A stretch of 64,000 nt of DNA. Origin: WRGA01 sp031553395. GTDB taxonomy: Bacteria > Bacteroidota > Bacteroidia > Bacteroidales > WRGA01. Of the stretch, positions 42,740-51,483 are shown piece after piece; the first letter of the stretch is position 1; each line of letters starts with the position of its first letter. Location of the stretch: positions 1 through 64,000 of the forward strand of contig JAVBLR010000001.1 of NCBI GenBank assembly GCA_031553395.1, written 5' to 3'. Under the pieces are notes generated by a model. The model did no database searches and had not been told where the DNA came from. It worked only from the letters and a program-made list of their open reading frames with translations. The position numbers and the translations under genes are program-made.

Positions 42740-44053
42740 TTAATTCAATATGTGCATTCCGTCCAATACCATTTTGAGTAGGAATAAGGCTGCAATAACG
42801 TAAACGGGAATGGAAACTTGTTTGCCTTTTCCACAGAATAACTTCAAAATAACGTAGCTCAGCATTCCGAAAACAATACCTTGAGCAATACTGAATGCAA
42901 AAGGCATCATTACAATAGTAAGAAACGCCGGAAGTGATTCGGTAATATCATCAAAATTAATTTTTACAACAGAAGCTATCATAAATAATCCGACAATAAT
43001 AAGTGCCGGAGCTGTTGCCGAAGCCGGAATCATTAAAAATACCGGAGCAAAAAACAATGCAATTCCAAACATAATTGCAGTACTTACGGCAGTTAAACCA
43101 GTTCGTCCACCTGAAGCCACGCCCGAAGCACTTTCCACATAGGCTGTTACAGTACTCGTTCCTAAAATAGCTCCAAAAGTTGTTCCCAATGCATCGGCGA
43201 ATAAGGCTTTTCTTACTTGTGGAAAATTCCCGTCTTTATCGATAAATCCAGCTCTTGATGCAACACCAAGTAATGTACCCACTGTATCAAAAAGATTTAC
43301 AAAAAGGAATGTAAATACAACCAGCAACATGTCGAATGAGAAAATATTTGTCCATTCGAATTGCATGAAAATAGGCTTAATAGATGGGGGAAGAGCCATC
43401 CAATTACCTTCGGGTAAATGAACTTCACCAAAAAATATACCGCAAATTGAAGAAACAATAATTCCTATTAAGATTGCTCCGTGAATATTTCGTGCAAATA
43501 AAATCCCGGTAATAACCAATCCAATAAGTGCAATCCATACATGCGGATTTGCCATATCTCCCATAGAAACATAGGTTGCATCATTCTTCACAATAAGCCC
43601 TGAATTTTGCAAACCAATGAATGTAATAAAAAGCCCGATACCAACCGGAATAGCATCTTTCAATGATTTCGGAATACTTTTTACAATTAATTCCCTGACA
43701 TTGAAGAATGTCAGGATAATGAAGATAATACCTTCAATAAAAACAGCCGTTAATGCAAATTGCCACGAATAACCCATAGTAAGCACTACTGTAAACGCAA
43801 AGAAACTATTAAGTCCCATTCCCGGCGCTTGTGCAATAGGTAAATTTGCCATTAATGCCATAAATAATGTTCCAAGAATAGTTGCAAAAGCTGTTGCCGT
43901 AAATAATGCCGATTTATCCATGCCTGTTGCACCCAATATATTCGGATTTACAACAAGGATATAAGACATTGTAAGGAAGGTGATTACACCACCAATGAGT
44001 TCACGTCTTACATTGGTATTGTTTTGTTTGAGTTTGAAAAGTTTTTCTAACAT
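42740..44053 (-). CDS. NCS2-family purine permease (AzgA/PbuG type)
   Basis: 437 residues with 12 or more membrane segments. N-terminal RRELIGGVITFLTMSYILVVNP and the QAPGMGLNSFF motif (about 85-95) are typical of AzgA/PbuG guanine-hypoxanthine or adenine permeases; DTVGTLLGVASRAG is in the second half. It imports purine bases with protons. It shares a 26-base gap with the DUF5020 gene. Confidence 0.92.
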   Translation of the reverse strand: MLEKLFKLKQNNTNVRRELIGGVITFLTMSYILVVNPNILGATGMDKSALFTATAFATILGTLFMALMANLPIAQAPGMGLNSFFAFTVVLTMGYSWQFALTAVFIEGIIFIILTFFNVRELIVKSIPKSLKDAIPVGIGLFITFIGLQNSGLIVKNDATYVSMGDMANPHVWIALIGLVITGILFARNIHGAILIGIIVSSICGIFFGEVHLPEGNWMALPPSIKPIFMQFEWTNIFSFDMLLVVFTFLFVNLFDTVGTLLGVASRAGFIDKDGNFPQVRKALFADALGTTFGAILGTSTVTAYVESASGVASGGRTGLTAVSTAIMFGIALFFAPVFLMIPASATAPALIIVGLFMIASVVKINFDDITESLPAFLTIVMMPFAFSIAQGIVFGMLSYVILKLFCGKGKQVSIPVYVIAALFLLKMVLDGMHILN

Positions 44054-44079
44054 TTGGAAAATATTTTCTTTGATTCAAG

Positions 44080-44787
44080 TTAAAATGTCCACTTTCCTGC
44101 CAGCGTGGGAAGTACATATACCTTATTTTCCTTGTAATGAAAATTGTTACTTATTTCGATTTCGCTACCAAAAGAAAGATTTGAAGTTACATTATACCAG
44201 ATTTGAGGCTCGGTAAGTAAAATTACTTTTTTTCCACTTTCAACACCTGAATGATCTTTATTCTCTGTCCAAATGTCAATAAATCCACAAAAAGTAAGTT
44301 TATTTTCCAGAAAATCAGAACCCCATGAAAGTGTCCATTGGACATCGTTACTTACTTTTTCAAACGCATTATACTTATAAGCAACATACGTATTGAAATG
44401 TGCGTTGGGAATAGCAAAAGAATAAGAAGCTCCAGCCAAATAAGCATTTGCAATGGAAAAACCCGAATTATTATCATTACCAACTCCACCGTTAAATTCG
44501 ATATGCGGCATAATTGGAAATTTCTTGATTTTAAAATCCCGGGCAATTTCCATATAGGCCAATCCTATATTTCCGCGGCTTTGATTAAAATCCAAATCGA
44601 CAAACATAAAGGTAGAACCCCATTTATCCGGTTTAAACATTTCGAAAGTTGCTGTAAAATAATTAGGCGAAGGAATGTCATCACTATACAATGCATGACG
44701 AAAATCATAGTGTAACTGTAAATTTTGTGCTGATACACAAATGGATATTACAAGAAAAGAAAGGCAAAAGGTTATTCGTTTTAACAT
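44080..44787 (-). CDS. DUF5020 / Tsx-like outer-membrane channel protein
   Basis: 235 residues from the ATG at 44787 (a TTG seven codons earlier overlaps the promoter). Signal peptide MLKRITFCLSFLVISICVSAQ, then a barrel-like chain with NYFTATFEMFKPDKWGSTFMFVDLDFN, characteristic of DUF5020 and resembling Tsx nucleoside channels. It ends in phenylalanine. Its position upstream of the purine permease suggests an outer-membrane pore for nucleobases or nucleosides; this is inference. Confidence 0.8.
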   Translation of the reverse strand: MLKRITFCLSFLVISICVSAQNLQLHYDFRHALYSDDIPSPNYFTATFEMFKPDKWGSTFMFVDLDFNQSRGNIGLAYMEIARDFKIKKFPIMPHIEFNGGVGNDNNSGFSIANAYLAGASYSFAIPNAHFNTYVAYKYNAFEKVSNDVQWTLSWGSDFLENKLTFCGFIDIWTENKDHSGVESGKKVILLTEPQIWYNVTSNLSFGSEIEISNNFHYKENKVYVLPTLAGKWTF

Positions 44788-44805
44788 ATTATTTAGAATT
44801 TTCCA

Positions 44806-44813
44806 CAAAAATA
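44806..44813 (-). promoter_or_regulatory. Putative -7 element, DUF5020-permease operon
   Basis: TATTTTTG on the minus strand matches TAnnTTTG, 19 bases before the ATG at 44787. Confidence 0.5.
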
Positions 44814-44824
44814 AATATTATTCC

Positions 44825-44853
44825 ATTACGTTATACATTTTATGTAATACGTT
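44825..44853. repeat. Imperfect ACGTTATACA/TGTAATACGT palindrome
   Basis: ACGTTATACA and TGTAATACGT face each other around five bases with two mismatches. The words resemble those of the element at 61322-61405. It lies between divergent promoters and could be either an operator or a repeat. Confidence 0.4.
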
Positions 44854-44889
44854 CTATGTTTATGGCTATTTATTTAGTATGTTTTTTTG

Positions 44890-44897
44890 TACTTTTG
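44890..44897 (+). promoter_or_regulatory. Putative -7 element, hemerythrin-fold gene
   Basis: TACTTTTG matches TAnnTTTG, 40 bases before the ATG at 44937. It argues against longer starts of that frame. Confidence 0.5.
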
Positions 44898-44936
44898 TTT
44901 TTTGAATCTCCTAAATTCATCATTCATAATTATTTT

Positions 44937-45665
44937 ATGACAATAATACTTCCCGAAAATAAATTAGCAGATGTTATTCTTCATAATTATCAATTGATAC
45001 CTGTAATTAATCGCTTTGGTATCGAATTGGGATTTGGAGATAAAAAGATTGACGAAATTTGTAATGAACATCAAATTGATGCCTATTTTTTTACAACATT
45101 GTTAAATACAATTAGTTATGAATCGTATTTTTCTGAAAAGAAATTAAATATTTCAAATACATTGCAATTAATTGATTATTTGCGTAAAACATTATTTAAT
45201 TACAAAGAGACTGAACTGAATGTTATTGAGATACATATCAAACAGTTAACGGCATCTTGTTCTGAACCGAATAAGCATTTAAGACTTATTGATGATTTTT
45301 TTATTCAATTTAAATCGGAATTCCTACAATATATAGATGCTATAAATACCGGATTATTCGAACAAGTAGAAAAAATCTATTCTCAATTTATTCAAAAAGA
45401 AAAAACAATATCACAAGAACTGAAACTGCCTGATTTTGAATATTTTCAGAATAAATGTATTCAATTAAATGATAAACTTTCGGATATGAAAAGCCTCTTA
45501 GTAAAATATCTAACAGGAAACTTCGACCGAAGGATTCGCAATGCAATCATTTATATTATTTCCCGATTTGAAATAGATATTCAAATTTATATGAGGCTAC
45601 AAAACCGTTTGCTAAAACCAATGGCAAAAGAAATGCTTACTCAAATTCCTCAAAATGAAAAATGA
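44937..45665 (+). CDS. Hemerythrin-fold protein lacking the iron ligands (DUF542-type N terminus)
   Basis: 242 residues from the ATG at 44937. The N-terminal part (NKLADVILHNYQLIPVINRF and GIELGFGDKKIDEICNEH, about 8-50) matches the N-terminal domain of Bacteroidetes hemerythrin-domain proteins. The helical C-terminal part aligns in order with that fold, but where relatives have His (the helix after DYLK, the HMEYE helix, the helix before KLTELK and the SHNRIED helix) this protein has Leu or Tyr, Tyr, Lys-Cys and Tyr. Only four His remain, none in an HxxxE or HxxxH pattern. It overlaps the next gene by 11 bases. A structural or signalling role without iron is likely. The family alignment is from memory. 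Confidence 0.65.
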   Translation: MTIILPENKLADVILHNYQLIPVINRFGIELGFGDKKIDEICNEHQIDAYFFTTLLNTISYESYFSEKKLNISNTLQLIDYLRKTLFNYKETELNVIEIHIKQLTASCSEPNKHLRLIDDFFIQFKSEFLQYIDAINTGLFEQVEKIYSQFIQKEKTISQELKLPDFEYFQNKCIQLNDKLSDMKSLLVKYLTGNFDRRIRNAIIYIISRFEIDIQIYMRLQNRLLKPMAKEMLTQIPQNEK

Positions 45666-46218
45666 TAAGATTAGCATTGCCATTGTGAGTCCTAATTTTA
45701 TGCAAACTTGCGGGTTAAAAGCGATATTACTGAACTTTTTCCCGGTAAATAGCATTGATATATTTGAAGACTTTCAATCATATAACGAAAGTGCAATTTC
45801 CTACAATAAAGTTTTTATAGATTCACTTATTTATTTGTCAAATAGTGAATTATGTAAAGATAAAAAAAGGATTGTTTTACTTTCAGAGAAAGAAACAGAA
45901 CATTTAGTTCATTCGGAATTAACATTTTTGAATACAAATCTCGACAAGCAGAAAATGGTAAATGATCTGAATGAGATTTGGAAACAAATTCAATCGGATG
46001 AACCGGAAGAAGAGGTTAACAGAGAACTTTCCGATAGGGAAAAGGAAGTTCTCGAATTAGTTGCAAAAGGTTGTACAAGCAAAGAAATTGCAACAATGCT
46101 GAATATTAGCCAACACACGGTACATGCTCATCGGAAAAAAATTTCCGAAAAACTGGGAATAAAGTCCGTTTCGGCACTTACGGTATATGCCATGATGAAC
46201 GGAATAGTTAGTTATTAG
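45655..46218 (+). CDS. LuxR/NarL-type regulator with a degenerate receiver domain
   Basis: 187 residues. The C-terminal LuxR helix-turn-helix is intact (LSDREKEVLELVAKGCTSKEIATMLNISQHTVHAHRKKISEKLGI, about 125-170). The N-terminal part (about 7-110) has the length and pattern of a receiver, but the acidic pair is replaced by SPN (IAIVSPNF). An Asp remains in VFIDS near residue 60. With the pocket broken, phosphorylation control is doubtful. Gene overlap implies that it works with the hemerythrin-fold protein. Such pairs are common in Bacteroidetes. Confidence 0.85.
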   Translation: MKNDKISIAIVSPNFMQTCGLKAILLNFFPVNSIDIFEDFQSYNESAISYNKVFIDSLIYLSNSELCKDKKRIVLLSEKETEHLVHSELTFLNTNLDKQKMVNDLNEIWKQIQSDEPEEEVNRELSDREKEVLELVAKGCTSKEIATMLNISQHTVHAHRKKISEKLGIKSVSALTVYAMMNGIVSY

Positions 46219-46344
46219 GATATTTGTTGTTATTTGTAGATATTTGTTCGGCTTTGCCTCACGATATTAATTGTCAGGCAAGTGCAAATAATCAACAACA
46301 AATATCAACAAATATCAATAAGTATCAACGAATATCAATAAAAA
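46219..46344. repeat. GATATTTGTTG inverted repeat, regulator-BadF gap
   Basis: GATATTTGTTGTT at 46219-46231 pairs perfectly with AACAACAAATATC at 46294-46306. Further AACAAATATC, AATAAGTATC and AACGAATATC words run to the start of the next gene. Confidence 0.7.
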
Positions 46345-46345
46345 T

Positions 46346-47176
46346 ATGATTTTACTTGCAGATAGCGGTTCGACCAAAACACATTGGGCCTTAGTAGAAA
46401 ACGGTGTATTGCAAAAAGATGTATTTACGCCGGGGATAAATCCTTTTTATCAAACTCAAGATGAGATAGAAGAAAATATTAATTCGTTGCTTTTACCTCA
46501 AATAAAAGAATTTCAGGTAGATAAAGTGTTTTTTTATGGAGCAGGTTGTCTTCCTGAAAAAATAGGTATTGTGAAGAGTGCTATTTTGCGCTTTTTTCCG
46601 GTTGAGGTTGAAGTCAATAACGATTTGCTGGCAACATGCCGCGCGTTATCAGGAAAGGAAAAAGGTATTATATGTATTTTAGGAACAGGTTCTAATTCAT
46701 GCTTATACGATGGAGAAAAAATTATACAAAATGTTTCTCCTTTGGGGTTTATTCTTGGCGATGAAGGAAGTGGAGCGACATTAGGCCGTTTATTAGTTGC
46801 TGATATTCTAAAAGAACAATTACCTAAATATGTAAAAGAACGATTTTTTGCCCGGTTTGATTTGTCTCCTTCACAAATTATGGAAAGAGTTTATAATCAT
46901 CCTTTTCCGAATCGTTTTTTGGCAACGTTGTCGGTCTTTATCAAGGAAAATATTCATGAACCGCAACTCCAGTCTATTGTGGAAAAAAGTTTTGCCGCAT
47001 TCTTCCAGCGAAATGTTTCACAATACGGGCATTTGGATTATCCGATACATTTTAGTGGTTCGGTTGCCTACTATTATCAGGATATTTTACGGGAAGTTGC
47101 TGATGATTTTAACCGGCAAATTGGAAAAATAGAAATGTATCCAATGCCCGGATTGATCGAATATCATTCGGTTTAA
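46346..47176 (+). CDS. BadF/BadG/BcrA/BcrD-type sugar kinase (N-acetylglucosamine kinase-like)
   Basis: 276 residues with the ASKHA fold: phosphate-1 loop ADSGSTKTHWAL (about 5-16), GTGSNSCLYDG (about 113-123) and LGDEGSGATLGRLL (about 134-147). Close relatives phosphorylate N-acetylglucosamine in amino sugar and peptidoglycan recycling. Substrate is inferred from the family only. Confidence 0.82.
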   Translation: MILLADSGSTKTHWALVENGVLQKDVFTPGINPFYQTQDEIEENINSLLLPQIKEFQVDKVFFYGAGCLPEKIGIVKSAILRFFPVEVEVNNDLLATCRALSGKEKGIICILGTGSNSCLYDGEKIIQNVSPLGFILGDEGSGATLGRLLVADILKEQLPKYVKERFFARFDLSPSQIMERVYNHPFPNRFLATLSVFIKENIHEPQLQSIVEKSFAAFFQRNVSQYGHLDYPIHFSGSVAYYYQDILREVADDFNRQIGKIEMYPMPGLIEYHSV

Positions 47177-47195
47177 AAAAGGTTAAACTCTATTT

Positions 47196-47975
47196 TTAAT
47201 ATGTATGAATGCTTCCTTGCGCTGCCGGAAGATAATTAACGCCTATCCATGTTATCATCAATAGAATAAATGCTATGGGCAGTACCCACAACGCAAATTT
47301 AGGATGATAATCTTTCAATCGGGCATGAATATAAACAAGATAGGCGGCAGCGGTTACAAATGCCCAGGTTTCTTTCGGATCCCACGACCAATAATGCCCC
47401 CAAGCTTCTTTAGCCCACACGCAACCCATCAACATGCCGAGTATAAGGAATCCAAAGCCAACATAAACCAAGTTATCCATTAGTTGATATAGTTTTTTAT
47501 CCGAATTTCCATTACCAAGTTTTCGTAGTTGAATAATGGAAGCAATAGTAGCTGCTCCAAGCATAGCGTACGAAAGGATATATACCGTAACGTGCGGAAC
47601 AAACCAATAGCTTTGCAACGCAGGCATCAGGTTTTTGGAATGTATTTCGGGCTTAAAAATATTGATACAGACAAAGACACAAGCAACCAAACTACTGAAG
47701 GATAGCAGCCAGTTGTATTTCCAATGCTTGTAGGTAATAAATCCGACTAACGAAAGAAAAAACGAATACCAAAGCCGCGTTTCTCCCATTGTACGCAAAG
47801 GTGGACGTTCCTGTCCAATCCACAGCCCTACAATGAATGCAGCAAAGACAATGATACCTGCCAACATGATTATATTGATAATTCTTCGGTTCGTTTTCGT
47901 ATAAACTAATATTCCGGAGCTTATCCACAATATAATGGCAGGTAAAGCAAAGAAAAGAAATTCATTCCACGTCAT
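47196..47975 (-). CDS. ccsA: Cytochrome c biogenesis protein CcsA (System II)
   Basis: 259 residues with about eight membrane spans. The tryptophan-rich haem-handling motif WGHYWSWDPKETWAF (about 189-203) is diagnostic. With ResB it exports and attaches haem to periplasmic c-type cytochromes. It overlaps resB by 14 bases and serves the nine haems of NrfHA encoded upstream. Confidence 0.93.
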   Translation of the reverse strand: MTWNEFLFFALPAIILWISSGILVYTKTNRRIINIIMLAGIIVFAAFIVGLWIGQERPPLRTMGETRLWYSFFLSLVGFITYKHWKYNWLLSFSSLVACVFVCINIFKPEIHSKNLMPALQSYWFVPHVTVYILSYAMLGAATIASIIQLRKLGNGNSDKKLYQLMDNLVYVGFGFLILGMLMGCVWAKEAWGHYWSWDPKETWAFVTAAAYLVYIHARLKDYHPKFALWVLPIAFILLMITWIGVNYLPAAQGSIHTY

Positions 47976-49221
47976 TATTCGCCTCCTTTCGTTTATTACC
48001 TATCCAAAGCATACAAATCGACCCGCAGGCAAGTAGGATAATTCCAACATAAACGGGTATTACCCAAGGGTCGTAAACCAATTCGAAACTGCTGTAAGTC
48101 GACATATTACCTGCATCGTTGTCGTAGCCGTATTGATACAACATCCAATTACCGAGTTTATATGGTTTATTCACTTCTAAAAGTGTGTGTGCCTGCTTTC
48201 CATCTTCCGAATACACATTAATATCCGAAACAAAACGTTTGGGTTCGGGACGAGTCATGGCCAAGCTGTACTTTTCGTCCAGATTCAATACCATGTATAA
48301 TTGGGCCATATTTCCAGCGCAAATCCAACCTTCTTTTTGGATTCCTGTTTGAGGATTATGGATTTTAATCTTTGCCGCAGGTGATGAACCCGGCATGGAA
48401 ACTTCATGATAAGTACTGTCACTGTTTCGGACAGCTTGATGGATATATTGTTCCAATGAAATCTCCCAACCATTAATTTTACCTTTGGGTTGTTTTTCAT
48501 CGATTTGAAAATATTCCGGATTAGTTGCAGGTTGCGAAGCGCCTGTTTCCCTGTCTATAATTGTTAATTTAGGCGGATATTCTTCCATATAAAAATCATT
48601 GAGTTCAATAGCTACAGGAAGGTCAAGCACTTCGTTTTTATCATTATATACCCGCCATTCCACTTCTCCTTCGCGCACATACATTACGTAACGTTTAATA
48701 TCTGCAGCTCCCATTCCGGTAGCAAAAAGTAAAATCCATAATCCGATATGATTCAAATAAAAAGCATAATCTTTTATACGAAAAGGAATGATGCGTTTGA
48801 CAATTAATGCGCCAAGGGAAAGTAGAGTTGTAAAATAAACTAAAATAAAATGCCATGCGGATGTCATGCTAGTAAAACCCAAGTAGGAGGGAAGGTTATT
48901 CGTTGTTGTATTGCCAGAAGTAACCTGAGGAGTCAACCCCATGATAATACCTAAAACCGCCAATGCTCCAATCAGTGTAACAGCCATTGGTATGCCCGAA
49001 AACCATTGGTAAAACCAACTTTTTCGTTTGAAAGAAAACAATAATAGGATTAAAAGCAATATTCCACCCAAAATGATATTTACCGGCCATTGCAGCAAGC
49101 TAAAGTCGAATGCACCAACCAATATTTGTAATATAAAACCTATGATAACGATTCCCCCTATAAGCACAACGGATTCTTTGTAGCGCCAGGGGAATTGCCA
49201 GAATTTTCGTTTGGTAGTCAA
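47962..49221 (-). CDS. resB: Cytochrome c biogenesis protein ResB (Ccs1)
   Basis: 419 residues. Four membrane spans (three in the N-terminal 170 residues, one near 385-405) and a large periplasmic domain between. The start is a TTG at 49221; stop codons close the frame just upstream, so no ATG is available. Partner of CcsA in System II maturation. It begins 10 bases after nrfA. Confidence 0.88.
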   Translation of the reverse strand: MTTKRKFWQFPWRYKESVVLIGGIVIIGFILQILVGAFDFSLLQWPVNIILGGILLLILLLFSFKRKSWFYQWFSGIPMAVTLIGALAVLGIIMGLTPQVTSGNTTTNNLPSYLGFTSMTSAWHFILVYFTTLLSLGALIVKRIIPFRIKDYAFYLNHIGLWILLFATGMGAADIKRYVMYVREGEVEWRVYNDKNEVLDLPVAIELNDFYMEEYPPKLTIIDRETGASQPATNPEYFQIDEKQPKGKINGWEISLEQYIHQAVRNSDSTYHEVSMPGSSPAAKIKIHNPQTGIQKEGWICAGNMAQLYMVLNLDEKYSLAMTRPEPKRFVSDINVYSEDGKQAHTLLEVNKPYKLGNWMLYQYGYDNDAGNMSTYSSFELVYDPWVIPVYVGIILLACGSICMLWIGNKRKEANNDVE

Positions 49222-49231
49222 CTCTCTCGTC

Positions 49232-50731
49232 CTAATTATTACTCAATAATCTATCTTTTTCCTTAGCCGTTTGTATCCATTTTGGTACAACGGTTTCCAT
49301 CCATTTGGCTTTCTTTTCCCGGATAGTTTTCATATCAAGGCCAATGTAAGTTTGTGCACTTTCTTTCGTTGAGATATCGGGCATTGCTACATCTTTTACT
49401 CCATGAGCAAAAAGTACTTTTTGAACTTCAAGCTGAGCTAACAGTGATTTGTCAAGGCTGTGTGCCAATATCCGTTGCGTTTCAACAGGAGCGTGGAAAG
49501 AAGCACCATGTGAAGCCACAGCAAAATCCCAACGCCATTGGGCTTGACGAAGTAATTTGAGAACAGTAATCATTTCAGCTTCCGATGCGCCACTGTCCCA
49601 TGCCGCTTTAGCCAAAATATGAGCTTTAGATAGTTCCGTTTCAATACGGTCGCGAATCTCAAGTGCTTTATCCTGATATTGATAAACGTAGTTGCGAAGT
49701 TTATCTTCCGAATCGCGGTGGCAAACCTGACAGGTATTTGAAATATTTTTCAACGGACTCATTACCTGATGGTCGGAATATTTAATACCACCTTCGGAAA
49801 TATATGGCATGTGGCAGTCTGCACAACTTAATCCACGTTGAGCATGTGGTCCCATTAAAAAGATTTCATAATCGGGATGTTGCGCTTTCAGCATTGGTGC
49901 ACGGCTTATGGCATGTGTCCAGTCTTTGTATTCGGCTTCATCGTAATATTTTTCCATATCTTCAACTGTCATTCCGCCATCCCATGGGAAAGTGAGGTAT
50001 TTGCCATCTCCCTTGAAATAATATTCGACATGACATTGAGCGCAAACGAGCGAACGCATTTCTTGTGGTGTAGCGTTGGCGATATTCTTACCCTGACGTT
50101 CGAAAGCTTCAATTAATCCCGGACGGGTAATTGTGAGATTCATCGTTTTTGGGTCATGACAATCGGCGCAACCAATTGGGTTCACAATTTGGTCGCCCAT
50201 GCCGCTCCATGGAGTTTTGTAAAAATTTTCAATGCCTACTTCGTGCATCATGCGGGGAATATCGGGACTTTTACAAGTCCAGCAAGTAGAAGGTTGCATG
50301 TCTTTTGTGTTTTCATCGGGTGAACCGGTACGCAATGTAGCCCGAATATCTTCTATGGCATGCATATGTCCGCGCGGTGCCGAATAATCCTGCGCAAAAG
50401 CATATCCTGCCCAAAGTACAACCATTTGTGGACGGCTTGCCAACACATCTTCCTGCATATTGCCCAAATGCTTGCTGCGGAAATCCATATCGGCTGTTTT
50501 TTTCCATGTATTGTATTCGCGAGGATAGTTTTCACCCCAAACTTCGTTACGGGATTCGATTCCGGTAATTTCTACTTTTTTATTGTTAAACAACGTGGCT
50601 ATTTCTGCACGCCGTTCGGTAACGGACGCAGCTAAAAGTCCCAACAAAAATACGGCCACCATAACAGCGGCAAATATTCCCCACCCGATGATAGGTTTAC
50701 GTTTGATGGCTTCTGTTAATCGTTTTAACAT
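49232..50731 (-). CDS. nrfA: Cytochrome c nitrite reductase catalytic subunit NrfA
   Basis: 499 residues, N-terminal membrane segment/signal (about 13-35). Five haem motifs: the special CWTCK active-site motif (150-154) and CADCH (188-192), CAQCH (230-234), CADCH (303-307) and CQVCH (334-338). It reduces nitrite to ammonium with six electrons in the periplasm. The CxxCK first haem is typical of classical NrfA. Second gene of an nrfH-nrfA-resB-ccsA operon. Confidence 0.97.
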   Translation of the reverse strand: MLKRLTEAIKRKPIIGWGIFAAVMVAVFLLGLLAASVTERRAEIATLFNNKKVEITGIESRNEVWGENYPREYNTWKKTADMDFRSKHLGNMQEDVLASRPQMVVLWAGYAFAQDYSAPRGHMHAIEDIRATLRTGSPDENTKDMQPSTCWTCKSPDIPRMMHEVGIENFYKTPWSGMGDQIVNPIGCADCHDPKTMNLTITRPGLIEAFERQGKNIANATPQEMRSLVCAQCHVEYYFKGDGKYLTFPWDGGMTVEDMEKYYDEAEYKDWTHAISRAPMLKAQHPDYEIFLMGPHAQRGLSCADCHMPYISEGGIKYSDHQVMSPLKNISNTCQVCHRDSEDKLRNYVYQYQDKALEIRDRIETELSKAHILAKAAWDSGASEAEMITVLKLLRQAQWRWDFAVASHGASFHAPVETQRILAHSLDKSLLAQLEVQKVLFAHGVKDVAMPDISTKESAQTYIGLDMKTIREKKAKWMETVVPKWIQTAKEKDRLLSNN

Positions 50732-50751
50732 GGCATATTTAGTTTTATAGT

Positions 50752-51333
50752 TTATTTTTTATTCAATCTATTTTTCAACCAATCGGGAACAGGTGATTCG
50801 GGCAGCGGTACAATCGCATTAGGCGATGAACTCAAGCTGCTGATATTGGTATGTGGAATTTGTGTATGGCAATCCCAACAAGCTTTTCCTTCACCATTTT
50901 TGGCTTCGGTATAAGTAATCATTCCTGTTTTTACAAATTCGGTATTTAATTGCGTATGGCAACGGATACAATTTTCCATAATCACATTATTGCTTGCCTC
51001 GCGCGGACGTATTGACTGTGGTTCTCCATTCACAGTGAAAACTGCAGCATGGTACAATCCATCTTTTGCTTTAAAAGCATATTTTGAAAAAACATTGTTG
51101 TGAGGTACGTGACAGTCGTTACAGTTTGTCCATTGTGCATGTGAGCTGTGATTCCATGACTGGTAATAGGGAGTCATAATGTGGCAATTGATACAGGCTG
51201 AAGGTTCGTCCGATAAGTAAGAATGCGCCCTTGATGTATATATGGTATAAGAACCCAAACCAGCTAATAATCCACCCGCAATAAAAAACGGAAGAATCAT
51301 TTTACTTGGAATTCGGCTTAGGAACTTCTTCAT
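50752..51333 (-). CDS. nrfH: Tetrahaem quinol dehydrogenase subunit NrfH
   Basis: 193 residues: one N-terminal membrane span (about 12-33) and four haem motifs, CINCH (47-51), CNDCH (71-75), CIRCH (122-126) and CWDCH (152-156). It passes electrons from menaquinol to NrfA. First gene of the operon; the upstream gap has the palindrome at 51392-51407. Confidence 0.96.
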   Translation of the reverse strand: MKKFLSRIPSKMILPFFIAGGLLAGLGSYTIYTSRAHSYLSDEPSACINCHIMTPYYQSWNHSSHAQWTNCNDCHVPHNNVFSKYAFKAKDGLYHAAVFTVNGEPQSIRPREASNNVIMENCIRCHTQLNTEFVKTGMITYTEAKNGEGKACWDCHTQIPHTNISSLSSSPNAIVPLPESPVPDWLKNRLNKK

Positions 51334-51361
51334 TGTTTTAGAAAATTAGATTAAGATTATA

Positions 51362-51369
51362 CAAATTTA
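51362..51369 (-). promoter_or_regulatory. Putative -7 element, nrfHA operon
   Basis: TAAATTTG on the minus strand matches TAnnTTTG, 29 bases before the nrfH ATG. The palindrome at 51392-51407 covers the -33 region. Confidence 0.55.
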
Positions 51370-51391
51370 AAGAATTATTCTGATATGAATG

Positions 51392-51407
51392 TGTAACCTA
51401 TGTTACA
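51392..51407. promoter_or_regulatory. Perfect TGTAAC-N4-GTTACA palindrome, probable CRP/FNR-family (HcpR-like) operator
   Basis: TGTAAC (51392-51397) and GTTACA (51402-51407) are perfect inverted half-sites around CTAT. The site lies between the two divergent -7 elements at similar distances (22 bases from each), as expected for an activator of both nrfHA and the cupin gene. HcpR-type regulators of nitrosative stress and nrf genes in this phylum use a related motif; identity of the regulator is inferred. Confidence 0.65.
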
Positions 51408-51428
51408 TCTTTAATAAAAAAGTACATT

Positions 51429-51436
51429 TAACTTTG
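51429..51436 (+). promoter_or_regulatory. Putative -7 element, cupin gene
   Basis: TAACTTTG matches TAnnTTTG, 48 bases before the cupin ATG at 51484. Confidence 0.5.
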
Positions 51437-51483
51437 TATATATAAAAATAAGCTGCTTTTATAAATATAAATTAAGAAAAGAT

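Noticed and set aside
44691..44936. Long N-terminal extension of the hemerythrin-like gene with a hydrophobic segment
   Set aside because: The -7 element TACTTTTG at 44890-44897 and family N terminus favour the ATG at 44937; the apparent membrane segment comes from T-rich promoter DNA.
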